The position numbers and the translations under genes are program-made. Below are positions 1 to 6,684 of a stretch of DNA of 20,668 bases, piece after piece; positions within the stretch are counted from its first letter, which is position 1; each line of letters starts with the position of its first letter. The stretch comes from UBA5336 sp039198685 (lineage in GTDB: Bacteria; Pseudomonadota; Alphaproteobacteria; Caulobacterales; Hyphomonadaceae): assembly GCA_039198685.1 (NCBI GenBank), contig JBCCTK010000046.1:1-20668 (forward strand). Reading direction: 5' to 3'. The notes below the pieces were generated by a model. It was not told the origin of the DNA. It worked only from the letters and a program-made list of their open reading frames with translations, and did not search any database.

Positions 1-835
1 GGTTGATCCGCCGATAATCCTTTCGCGTTCGATCTGCCAACCAGTTTTCGTCAAGCAATTTCCGCACGAAACTGATCGCGCGCAGTTCACTCATCAGAGC
101 TGAGTTGAAGCTGATTTCGTTCAGCCTGTCTTGGATCGCTCCGGCAGACTTTGGCGTTCCCTCCCGCACCAACGGATTGAGCAGCACCAGCAGGATATCA
201 CCGGGCGCCTTGGAATAAATCAGCGGGAACAAGGCCGGGTTGCCCATATAACCGCCGTCCCAATAAGGCACACCCTCGATTTCAACGGCCTTGAATGTTT
301 GGGGAAGGCAAGCCGATGCCAAGGCTGCATCAATTGTAATCTCATCTCCATTGAAGATCTTCACGCGTCCCGTTTCGACGTTTGTCGCAGCCACGTGCAA
401 TTCGATCCCGCTATCAGGCAGGGCTTCGAAATTGATGGACTTCTCCAACGCATCCTTGAGGGGATTAAAGTCAAAGGGGTTAAGGTCGTAGGGACTGGCA
501 AAATTGGCCAGCACCGTGGCGAAGCTAAACGGGGTCCAGGCGGTGAAAGGGTTCATTGCTTCCATGCCTGTGGGCGGTGAGGCAACGGCCAATGAGGCAG
601 AGCGGCGCGAAACCTCCCGCCAGAAAAACTCAAGGGCTGCGCGTGCGCCGTCCGGTCCATTCTCCGCCATACCCGAAGCCATGGCCAGGGCATTAAGCGC
701 GCCGGCAGACGTTGCCGTGATCGCCTTGATGTCGAGCAATCCGCATTCGAGGAGACGATCCAGAACACCCCAGGTAAACGCGCCGTGGGCGCCGCCGCCC
801 TGGAGGGCAAGACTGATAGGTTTGAGCTTGGCCAT
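1..835 (-). CDS. patatin-like phospholipase (3' end beyond window)
   Basis: This is a patatin/RssA-type serine acyl hydrolase expected to cleave acyl esters of phospholipids or related lipids. The frame is open from an ATG at 835 to the window edge, giving 278 codons, with the C-terminus outside. The N-terminus carries the oxyanion-hole loop GGGAHG (residues 13-18). The nucleophile elbow is ATSAG with Ser43; the first Gly of the usual GxSxG is Ala here. The catalytic Asp lies in DGG (Asp193, in YWDGGYMGNP). Ser43 and Asp193 form the dyad known for the family, so the enzyme should be active. No signal peptide or membrane segment is visible, so a cytoplasmic or peripheral location is likely. 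It stands alone on the minus strand, divergent from the small ORF at 1010. The family call is firm; the substrate is unknown. Confidence 0.9.
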   Translation of the reverse strand, partial: MAKLKPISLALQGGGAHGAFTWGVLDRLLECGLLDIKAITATSAGALNALAMASGMAENGPDGARAALEFFWREVSRRSASLAVASPPTGMEAMNPFTAWTPFSFATVLANFASPYDLNPFDFNPLKDALEKSINFEALPDSGIELHVAATNVETGRVKIFNGDEITIDAALASACLPQTFKAVEIEGVPYWDGGYMGNPALFPLIYSKAPGDILLVLLNPLVREGTPKSAGAIQDRLNEISFNSALMSELRAISFVRKLLDENWLADRTRKDYRRIN

Positions 836-1009
836 ACGGTCCGTTCTGCAGCGGGCGTGCCAGTCCCAGCCCTTTTGTGCACCGCAACATGACTAGCAGA
901 TTTCAGCACGGGTGCAAAATGGGTCATTGTGCGTTGGCGCGCAATTGAGTTGGCCGATTTGTAAATACCGCCAGGATTAGGCATCGGCAGTGCGCCATAG
1001 ATTGAGCGT

Positions 1010-1240
1010 ATGCTTGCAAATGCGCTCTGTTTGCACTGTGTTCTTGCCATGTCAGGACATGCCTCATTCTCAGGCGCCCATGGTGCAGCCCTCCTCAGGG
1101 AGGCTGGCGGAGACGTGAACACTTTGATCGGCCTGATCGAAGCGGTGCGCGAAAACAACCCCTTCATCGTCACGGTCAAGCCAAAGCATATCCGTGAAGC
1201 CAAGGCCAAGAGCGCGCCCGCGGCAAGCCTCGAAGAATAA
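1010..1240 (+). CDS. small hypothetical protein (76 aa), uncertain
   Basis: I do not recognise this ORF. Codon third positions are GC-rich in its second half, which argues for real coding. An in-frame stop lies just upstream of the ATG at 1010, so translation starts there or at a second Met (1052). No strong ribosome binding site is visible. Residues 14-27 (MSGHASFSGAHGAA) resemble the SGHxxFSGA active-site stretch of PAP2 phosphatases and vanadium haloperoxidases. The flanking residues of that family are missing, so this may be chance or a remnant. The rest is a short helical segment with a Lys/Ala-rich tail. It could be a small stand-alone protein, a gene fragment or a non-gene. Confidence 0.4.
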   Translation: MLANALCLHCVLAMSGHASFSGAHGAALLREAGGDVNTLIGLIEAVRENNPFIVTVKPKHIREAKAKSAPAASLEE

Positions 1241-1392
1241 GGGCCTCGCGCAGTTGGCCTGACCTTTGACGACATATGCAGAAATAGCATTCTAATAATC
1301 GCCGGTCGGATTTGACTCTGGGGCAGATCGATGAGCCGGTCGTTTGGCACTCAAATTGCTGATCAAAGTGGTCGCGTCTGCCGGTTGCGTCC

Positions 1393-2109
1393 ATGAGCCA
1401 AACTGTTCTCGTCTTGCTGATCCTATCGCTTCCAGGCTTTGCTTTTCAGCAGGGCCAGAGCCAGGCCAGTCGGGTATCCCAACGCTTCGAAGGGGATATT
1501 CTTCAGGTCCTGCGCTCCGTTATCATATTGTCGCTAATCTTAGCCTATCCAGCATTCATACTGACCAATCTGATCGCAGGGGGTGCTGCCAATCTGGCGC
1601 TCGATGCATTCCGGAATCCCGCATTGCAATCAGAAACGTCGAGCCTGGTCGCCATCTTCAAAACCGCTTGTGCAACTTTGGCTTTCGGCTTTTTTTCGGG
1701 ATACTTGGTTGGCAAAATCAGGTCATGGCGTCCCGAAACCCTGGTATCTTCGGTCGCCCCGCTGGCAAAGCTCCAGCGTGGACTGGTTCCGCCTTTGATC
1801 GAAGCGGCTGTCCTATCGACTCATGAGGTTTCGAACGAACATCTTGTTTACACGGGGATGGTCGACGACATCCAAATCGGGCCCGAAGGGCGAGTCGACT
1901 TTGTTGTGCTCACTGATCCTTACAAATCAACGCTGCATATGGACCAGAATCGCCCAAAGGCGCGCAAAAATAAAGTACGCCTCGCTGAGGAGATCAAGGC
2001 GCCTGGCGTTCGCATTCGCGGGCGCACATCCGAGGAGATCGTCGATCGGCCAGGGCCCTTTCCGGTCAATTTGCATCGTTTGGCGGGGTGTATCGTTCGT
2101 GCTGGCTAG
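1393..2109 (+). CDS. membrane protein, possibly DUF6338-like
   Basis: This encodes a 238-residue protein with three hydrophobic stretches at about residues 4-18, 41-63 and 84-108, followed by a soluble cytoplasmic-type tail. In the tail, residues 149-176 (LVYTGMVDDIQIGP, then VDFVVLTDP) look like a short beta-barrel of SH3/Sm type. The last 50 residues are basic and rich in Lys/Arg. A PGF motif in the first membrane segment followed by a beta domain recalls the uncharacterised DUF6338 membrane family, but this is memory-based resemblance and not certain. The ATG at 1393 is the first Met; the ribosome binding site is poor and codon use is less GC-biased than in the cell-wall genes. No partner gene is adjacent. 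Function unknown. Confidence 0.6.
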   Translation: MSQTVLVLLILSLPGFAFQQGQSQASRVSQRFEGDILQVLRSVIILSLILAYPAFILTNLIAGGAANLALDAFRNPALQSETSSLVAIFKTACATLAFGFFSGYLVGKIRSWRPETLVSSVAPLAKLQRGLVPPLIEAAVLSTHEVSNEHLVYTGMVDDIQIGPEGRVDFVVLTDPYKSTLHMDQNRPKARKNKVRLAEEIKAPGVRIRGRTSEEIVDRPGPFPVNLHRLAGCIVRAG

Positions 2110-2657
2110 AAGCACACCGGACCGACATGCGGGCATGCCGGGAGGATTGCGACGACGTCCAGCGCGGACGAGACGCCCCGGTGCTGGCTGAAAGTTCACA
2201 AGCACTAGCAATGTGCTGGCAGTCGTGCGCCCTGCGGGCCGCTTGCCTTTTCCGCCAGGCTCGTCGTCGCGCACCGTGCGACGATGCACGCATCGCCGAA
2301 CGCCACGCTCCTGGCCCTGACGAAAAAATCAAACGACCAAACGGTGAAAATAGGCCGGAAAGGGCCCTAATCATGGAATCCGAGGACATCGCAAACATTT
2401 GGCTCCTCAGGATTCCAGAAGCCGGAAAGGCCGATTTAATCGATACGAGGGCCTTCTTGGTGCTGCGGACGATCTTCATCGTCGGGCATTATGTTGCCAG
2501 AACGCCTGTTTTGCTCGCTTACCCCTTGGGGTGCAGCAAGCCCTACTCCACCTATTGGCAGCGCGGGGCGAGAGCGCCCGGGCCAACGACCGATGACGCG
2601 GCGATGGATATGAGTCAGTATTGGTGGACCTGAGGATTACATCGCAGAGGCACCCCA
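2110..2657. other. 548-base stretch with no convincing gene
   Basis: Long open frames exist on both strands here, but none shows a recognisable domain, a good ribosome binding site or consistent codon use. The predicted peptides are rich in Cys, Arg, His and Trp, as expected for non-coding GC-rich DNA. The upstream region of the dehydrogenase (promoter and GAGG-type ribosome binding site just before 2658) must lie at its right end. A decayed gene cannot be excluded. Confidence 0.5.
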
Positions 2658-3443
2658 ATGACATTCACGCCCTTTGATTTAAGCGGAAAAACCGTTCTTG
2701 TGACCGGCGGTAATCGCGGTATTGGCTTGGGCATGGCCGAAGCGATGGCGGCTTCAAACGCCAATCTCGCCATATGGGGACGCAAAGCCGACGCGAATGC
2801 CGCCGCGGTCGAAACGCTGTCCAAACTCGGCACGGGCGACGTCAGGTCCTGGCAGGTGGATGTTGCCGACGAACAGGCCGTGGTCGATGCCACCACGGAT
2901 GTCATTTCGTCCATGGGCCGTATCGACAGCTGTTTTGCCAATGCGGGGGTTGGCTTCGGCGCACCGAGTTTTTCCGAAATGACCACGGAGATCTGGCGTA
3001 AGAACATGTCGGTGAATCTGGAAGGCGCCTTCTGGACCCTTCGGGAAAGCGTGAAACACATGGTGGAGCGGGCCAAAGCAGGCGATCCCGGCGGCTCAGT
3101 GGTCGGTGTGGCATCGCTGGCTGGCGTAGAAGGCGCCGCGCGAAACCAGGCCTATTCGGCGACCAAGGGCGGTTTGCCCGCCATGATCCGCAGCATCGCG
3201 GTCGAGCATGGCCGCTATGGCATCCGCGCCAATTCCATCCTGCCAGGCTGGATCGCCACGGACATGACATCGATGGCCCAGGCATCTGATACGTTCACGG
3301 CCAAGGTCATCTCCCGCGTGCCGATCCGGCGCTGGGGCGAGCCTGAGGACTTTGGTGGCATGGCCGTCTATCTCGCTTCAGACGCCTCCAAGTATCATTC
3401 CGGCACAACGCTGATCATAGATGGCGGCTACGCTATTTTCTAA
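2658..3443 (+). CDS. short-chain dehydrogenase/reductase (SDR)
   Basis: This encodes a 261-residue classical SDR oxidoreductase. It has a cofactor loop TGGNRGIG (residues 16-23), NAG (95-97) that stabilises the beta sheet, catalytic Ser153 (VASLAG), and Tyr166 and Lys170 in YSATK. The substrate/cofactor segment PGWIATDM lies at 196-203. The C-terminus SGTTLIIDGGY is typical of FabG-like and sugar-dehydrogenase-like members. Length and all catalytic residues are normal, so it should be a soluble active enzyme using NAD(P)H. A GAGG ribosome binding site precedes the ATG. The nitronate-monooxygenase-type gene follows 117 bases downstream on the same strand, so the two are likely co-transcribed. 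The substrate cannot be read from the sequence; annotation as 3-oxoacyl-ACP reductase would be overcalling. Confidence 0.93.
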   Translation: MTFTPFDLSGKTVLVTGGNRGIGLGMAEAMAASNANLAIWGRKADANAAAVETLSKLGTGDVRSWQVDVADEQAVVDATTDVISSMGRIDSCFANAGVGFGAPSFSEMTTEIWRKNMSVNLEGAFWTLRESVKHMVERAKAGDPGGSVVGVASLAGVEGAARNQAYSATKGGLPAMIRSIAVEHGRYGIRANSILPGWIATDMTSMAQASDTFTAKVISRVPIRRWGEPEDFGGMAVYLASDASKYHSGTTLIIDGGYAIF

Positions 3444-3463
3444 CAAACCAGAGCCGCCAGCTA

Positions 3464-3510
3464 CCCCCACCGCCACACCGGAGTGCCCAGAATTGGACCG
3501 GGCGGTGGGG
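3464..3510 (+). repeat. inverted repeat between SDR and flavoenzyme genes
   Basis: CCCCACCGCC (3465-3474) and GGCGGTGGGG (3501-3510) are perfect 10-base inverted copies separated by 26 bases. In the mRNA they would form a GC-only stem. No T-run follows, so it is not a standard intrinsic terminator. It could act as an mRNA-stabilising or processing element between two co-transcribed genes, or as a weak attenuator. Confidence 0.5.
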
Positions 3511-3560
3511 ACGGGACCGCGCCGAAGCGCGCACCCTACAAACCAAAAAAGGATCAAACG

Positions 3561-4547
3561 ATGCCCCTGCACACCCCCCTTTGCGACCTCCTCGGCGTGG
3601 ACCATCCCATCATGCTGGCCGGCATGGGCGGGGTCTCCTATGCCGAGCTTGCGGCGGCCATGTCCAATGCCGGCGGCTATGGCGTCCTCGGTATGGCGGG
3701 TACAGGCCCGGACTTTATCGAACGTCAGATGCAGCGCACCCGTGAGCTGACCGATAAACCCTTCGGCGTTGACCTGCTCGCCGCCGACCCCGCGAGCCTG
3801 GAGGCGAGCGTCGATGTGATCATCGCGAATGGCGCGGACAGTTTCGTGGCCGGTCTTGGCGTGCCGATGCCCATCATGGAAAAGCTAAAGACTGCCGGGG
3901 TAAAAGTCATGGTCGTCGGCGGCGCGGTGAAGCATGCGATCAAGGCCGAGCAGGCTGGCTGCGACGCCGTGATCTTGCAAGGCGGTGAGGGCGGTGGACA
4001 TACAGGCCTGGTCGGCACGCTGCCCCTGGTTGCGCAAGCCGTGGAAAGCGTGGACATCCCGGTGATTGCGGCAGGCGGGATCTATGATGGCCGGGGCCTG
4101 GCCGCCGCCCTCAGCCTCGGCGCCGTTGGCGTCTGGATGGGCACCCGTTTCATCGCCTCCGAAGAGGCCCATGCCGCCCAAAGCTATAAGCAAGCCGTGA
4201 TTGGCGCGGGTGACACGGACACAACGCGCACGCGATGTTATTCCGGCAAGCCCATGCGCTGTCGCACGAATACCTACATCCAGGACTGGGAGGCGCGCCC
4301 CGGCGACATCCAGCCCTTCCCGTTGCAAGCGGCCCTCAGCGTCCAGGCCGATGTCATCGGCGGCATAGGCGGCGTCACCGACGAAGCCCGACTGGACCCA
4401 GACAAGAGCTGTTTTGCCATGGGCCAAAGCGCCGGCGGCATCACAGATGTGCGCCCGGTTGCAGAGATTGTGACATCACTGCTGGAAGAGGCCGAAGCCG
4501 CAATTGAAAAGACTCAGGGCTATGTACGGCTGGGGGCGCAGGGCTGA
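3561..4547 (+). CDS. nitronate monooxygenase / NPD-family FMN enzyme
   Basis: This encodes a 328-residue member of the nitronate monooxygenase (2-nitropropane dioxygenase) family, a TIM-barrel FMN enzyme that oxidises alkyl nitronates; some relatives are enoyl reductases. The N-terminus HPIMLAGMGGVSYAELAAA is the usual first strand and FMN-binding loop. GEGGGHTG (142-149) carries the conserved His. The phosphate-binding part AAGGIYDGRGLAAALSLG is followed by GVWMGTRF. The start at 3561 was chosen because an AAGGAT ribosome binding site lies just upstream and the protein then begins as in the family. An in-frame extension to 3483 would run through the inverted repeat and is not used. It probably shares a transcript with the preceding SDR. 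The true substrate is unknown. Confidence 0.92.
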   Translation: MPLHTPLCDLLGVDHPIMLAGMGGVSYAELAAAMSNAGGYGVLGMAGTGPDFIERQMQRTRELTDKPFGVDLLAADPASLEASVDVIIANGADSFVAGLGVPMPIMEKLKTAGVKVMVVGGAVKHAIKAEQAGCDAVILQGGEGGGHTGLVGTLPLVAQAVESVDIPVIAAGGIYDGRGLAAALSLGAVGVWMGTRFIASEEAHAAQSYKQAVIGAGDTDTTRTRCYSGKPMRCRTNTYIQDWEARPGDIQPFPLQAALSVQADVIGGIGGVTDEARLDPDKSCFAMGQSAGGITDVRPVAEIVTSLLEEAEAAIEKTQGYVRLGAQG

Positions 4548-4675
4548 GTTAGAGGTATAGAGCCAAACAGTTACCCAACAGCCTAAGTCGCCCCAAACCG
4601 GTCGTTGGCAATGTTTGCTGCATTCATCGATGGATTTCGGCTTGTGAAGTTGTCCCGAACTGTTAGGCGACCTTG

Positions 4676-5158
4676 ATGTTGATACGACATGCCACTCCAG
4701 ATGATTACGCGGCGATTTCCGAAATAATCCTTCCGGTCTTTCGCAATGGTGAAACGTACACCATTGATCCAAAGATCAGCGAATCCGATGCAATCGCGTA
4801 TTGGACTGGTAATGACAAAAAGACATTTGTCGCTGAGGTTGAAGGCGACATTCTTGGCACATACTACTTACGGCCCAATCAAGCGGGCGGCGGGAGTCAC
4901 ATTTGCAACTGCGGATATATGACTCATGCGAACGCCACCCGTCGCGGCGTAGCCAGTGTAATGTGCGCACATTCGTTGGAATATGCAAAGTCCATCGGGT
5001 TCCGAGGGATGCAGTACAATTTTGTCGTTGGCACAAACGTGGGCGCGATCAGGCTGTGGCAAAAGTTTGGATTTGAGACTGTCGGACGCCTTCCCAAATC
5101 CTTCAAACACCCATCGGCTGGCTATGTAGATGCTTTCGTTTTGTTTCGTGCACTGTAA
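4676..5158 (+). CDS. GNAT-family N-acetyltransferase
   Basis: This encodes a 160-residue single-domain GNAT acetyltransferase that transfers acetyl from acetyl-CoA to an amine. The acetyl-CoA pyrophosphate loop is at TRRGVASVM (R-x-x-G-x-A pattern), preceded by the strand CNCGYMTHAN. The closing motif NVGAIRLWQKFGFE is the typical GNAT motif B. The ATG at 4676 has a TTAGG ribosome binding site; a TTG one codon earlier is less likely. The gene is visibly less GC-rich than its neighbours and uses more A/T-ending codons, suggesting a separate origin. Its upstream region ends in a GTTAGGC sequence resembling an integron core site (see findings). The substrate (drug, amino acid or protein N-terminus) cannot be told. 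Confidence 0.88.
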   Translation: MLIRHATPDDYAAISEIILPVFRNGETYTIDPKISESDAIAYWTGNDKKTFVAEVEGDILGTYYLRPNQAGGGSHICNCGYMTHANATRRGVASVMCAHSLEYAKSIGFRGMQYNFVVGTNVGAIRLWQKFGFETVGRLPKSFKHPSAGYVDAFVLFRAL

Positions 5159-5494
5159 CGCCACGGGCGGCTTAAACGCGCCCCAACCAGGACACCGGGT
5201 CGTTTGCGGCGTCGCTTCATGATCGGGATTTGGGCGACGACATCCGACCGGAGTCGTCCCGCCACAACACTTTCCCCTATGATACGGTGAGACCCTGACA
5301 GTCTGGCCTTTAGGGCGTTTTCCGCGGATTACGCCGCAGCGGGCAGGGGGTGCCCGAGCGGGGACTGAAGGCGGCAAAAGAGAAAAACTTTGGAGGTGTG
5401 AGCCAGCTTACAGCGGCTTCGGGCCGGCACTGGCAAAACGGGTTCATCGGCGGAACACAAACACCCCGCCGACCAGCCTGAAAGGAACCTGAAA
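5159..5494. other. 336-base intergenic region upstream of a secreted-protein gene
   Basis: There is no convincing gene. The left part holds a small hairpin CGGGCA-GGGGG-TGCCCG (5340-5356) without a T-run. The right part contains the A/T tract and CRP-type palindrome annotated separately, then about 80 bases of leader up to the AAAGGAA ribosome binding site before 5495. Confidence 0.55.
5380..5412 (+). promoter_or_regulatory. CRP-type operator with upstream A/T tract
   Basis: TGTGAGCCAGCTTACA (5397-5412) fits the CRP consensus TGTGA-N6-TCACA with one mismatch. It is preceded by GAGAAAAACTTT. The same arrangement recurs without gaps at 5952-5984, upstream of the next secreted-protein gene. The palindrome centre lies about 90 bases before the ATG at 5495. 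It is likely bound by a CRP/FNR-family regulator; activator or repressor role is not decidable, and no clear -10 box is seen at the class II distance. Confidence 0.6.
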
Positions 5495-5869
5495 ATGAAC
5501 ATCGCATCAAAGATCGCCCTCTCCGCCCTTGCCCTGGTGGCAGCCACAACCGCAACCACCGCATCAGCCCAAGACTATATGGACTGGTCCAGCATGGCCC
5601 CAGGTGGCCTGGAAATGGTCGACCCCTATGGCAACGTCTACACAGTAGACCCATGGGCCTCTGACTCCCAGGTCGACGCATACGGCAATGTCGTCTCAAG
5701 CTACGGCTACCAGATGGACGATACGCTGGGCATGTATGACCTGACGCCGGCCTGGCAGGACAATACCTCGACCTGGGGATCGACCGACAGCTCCAGCTAC
5801 TACAACACGAACCCCTATGCCGGAGCGACAGACTCCCACGACAAATTCCTGGAAATGATCTGGGAATAG
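5495..5869 (+). CDS. small secreted acidic Tyr/Asp-rich protein
   Basis: This encodes 124 residues with a clear Sec signal peptide: a Lys at position 6, a hydrophobic core ALSALALVAATTA, and cleavage after ASA (residue 25) before Gln26. The mature part (99 residues) is unusual, with about 13 Asp, 3 Glu, many Tyr and Trp, only one Lys, one His and no Arg. It is therefore strongly acidic and has no Cys. A short repeat VDPYGNV / VDAYGNV is visible. The C-terminus DKFLEMIWE is amphipathic. A good AAAGGAA ribosome binding site precedes the ATG, and the gene ends at a strong terminator, so it forms its own transcription unit. I recognise no family; periplasmic, surface or metal-binding roles are all possible. 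Confidence 0.75.
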   Translation: MNIASKIALSALALVAATTATTASAQDYMDWSSMAPGGLEMVDPYGNVYTVDPWASDSQVDAYGNVVSSYGYQMDDTLGMYDLTPAWQDNTSTWGSTDSSSYYNTNPYAGATDSHDKFLEMIWE

Positions 5870-5899
5870 CCACCGGCCCGAAACCTTGCAGTCAACGTG

Positions 5900-5930
5900 A
5901 ACAGCCCGGCGCAAAGCCGGGCTGTTTTTT
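5900..5930 (+). terminator. Rho-independent terminator
   Basis: An 11-base stem AACAGCCCGGC / GCCGGGCTGTT around the loop GCAAA is followed directly by T residues. It sits 30 bases after the stop of the secreted protein at 5495-5869 and should end its transcript. The next gene has its own promoter element immediately downstream. Confidence 0.9.
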
Positions 5931-5951
5931 CGCGTGCCATTGGGCGCACCG

Positions 5952-5984
5952 GAGAAAATTTTTGCCCCTGTGACCCAGCTCACA
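5952..5984 (+). promoter_or_regulatory. CRP-type operator, exact TGTGA-N6-TCACA
   Basis: TGTGACCCAGCTCACA (5969-5984) matches the E. coli CRP consensus half-sites exactly. GAGAAAATTTTT lies directly before it, at the same spacing as in the copy at 5380-5412; the core CCAGC is shared as well. The centre is about 84 bases before the ATG at 6060. It lies just after the terminator of the previous gene, so it controls the next secreted protein independently. Confidence 0.65.
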
Positions 5985-6059
5985 TCCCCACCCGCGCCGT
6001 CTTGGCATGGTGATCGTGTCGCTGATGGAGCGAAGACAACTCAACAAGGAACCAGACCC

Positions 6060-6548
6060 ATGAAACGCCTCACCACCCTTCTCGCCGCCACCATTGCTTT
6101 TACCGGTGCCGCGTCCGCCCAGATGCCGGGTATGGGACAGGGCCAACAGCAACAATTTGGAATGGGCCTGACCCAACCGTATGGCGGCTACAGCCAGCGC
6201 GGCTTCACGCCTCCCGGCGCTGCGAACCTGTCCAAACTGAGTGGCACGTGGAACTACACAATCCCCAACGGTCGAGGTGCGGAAGTGTTTCAAGCCCAGG
6301 TCGATGCGACCGGACGGTTTATGGCACGCAGCAACAACACCACAATCCAGGGCCAGTTCAGTGGCATGTCAGGACAGGGTGTTGCGATGACCCCAGGCCA
6401 AAATGGTCGCCCCATGCAGAACGGGGTTCAGCTGCGCTTCGATGGCCAATGCCATATTCAAGTGACACTGATTGGCCAAAACGGTCGTCCATTCGCCCAG
6501 GGCATGATGCACGTGAACCACAGCGCTGGTGCCCCCTGCCCGAATTGA
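6060..6548 (+). CDS. small secreted protein with Met/Gly/Gln-rich N-terminus
   Basis: This encodes 162 residues. The signal peptide MKRLTTLLAATIAFTGAASA is cleaved before Gln21. The mature protein starts with a flexible Met/Gly/Gln-rich segment (21-55). A compact probably all-beta domain follows, opening with LSGTWNYTIP (60-69) and containing two similar turns, GQNGRPMQNG and GQNGRPFAQG. Two Cys (131 and 160) could form a disulfide in the periplasm. The start at 6060 was chosen because AAGGA lies 9 bases upstream and the signal peptide begins there. LSGTW is reminiscent of lipocalin-like or META-like folds, but I cannot assign a family. It has the same kind of promoter as the acidic secreted protein just upstream, so the two are probably co-regulated. 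Confidence 0.78.
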   Translation: MKRLTTLLAATIAFTGAASAQMPGMGQGQQQQFGMGLTQPYGGYSQRGFTPPGAANLSKLSGTWNYTIPNGRGAEVFQAQVDATGRFMARSNNTTIQGQFSGMSGQGVAMTPGQNGRPMQNGVQLRFDGQCHIQVTLIGQNGRPFAQGMMHVNHSAGAPCPN

Positions 6549-6628
6549 TTGTGAATGGCTTTTCGAGCCTGTCGCAAGATGATCTTTGAGGTCCCGAATG
6601 GGTCATACGCTCACCCGAGATGAAACAA

Positions 6629-6657
6629 GAAGCCCCGGAACACGTGTCCGGGGCTTC
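6629..6657. terminator. stem-loop between convergent genes, probable bidirectional terminator
   Basis: GAAGCCCCGGA and TCCGGGGCTTC form a perfect 11-base stem with a 7-base loop. It lies between the plus-strand secreted protein (ends 6548) and the minus-strand FAS1 gene (ends 6685). On the minus strand it is followed by TTGTTTC, a weak T-rich tail; on the plus strand by CGTGTTCT. It best serves the minus-strand gene but may stop both. Confidence 0.7.
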
Positions 6658-6684
6658 CGTGTTCTACTGAATTGATCGGGCCGC

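Noticed and set aside
553..1350. 265-codon open frame on the minus strand
   Set aside because: It overlaps the patatin gene in another frame on the same strand and has an Arg/Pro-rich peptide with no domain; the patatin motifs fix the true frame.
2088..2633. 181-codon open frame on the plus strand after the membrane protein
   Set aside because: The peptide is rich in Cys, Arg and Trp, has no good ribosome binding site or family signature, and codon use is not coding-like.
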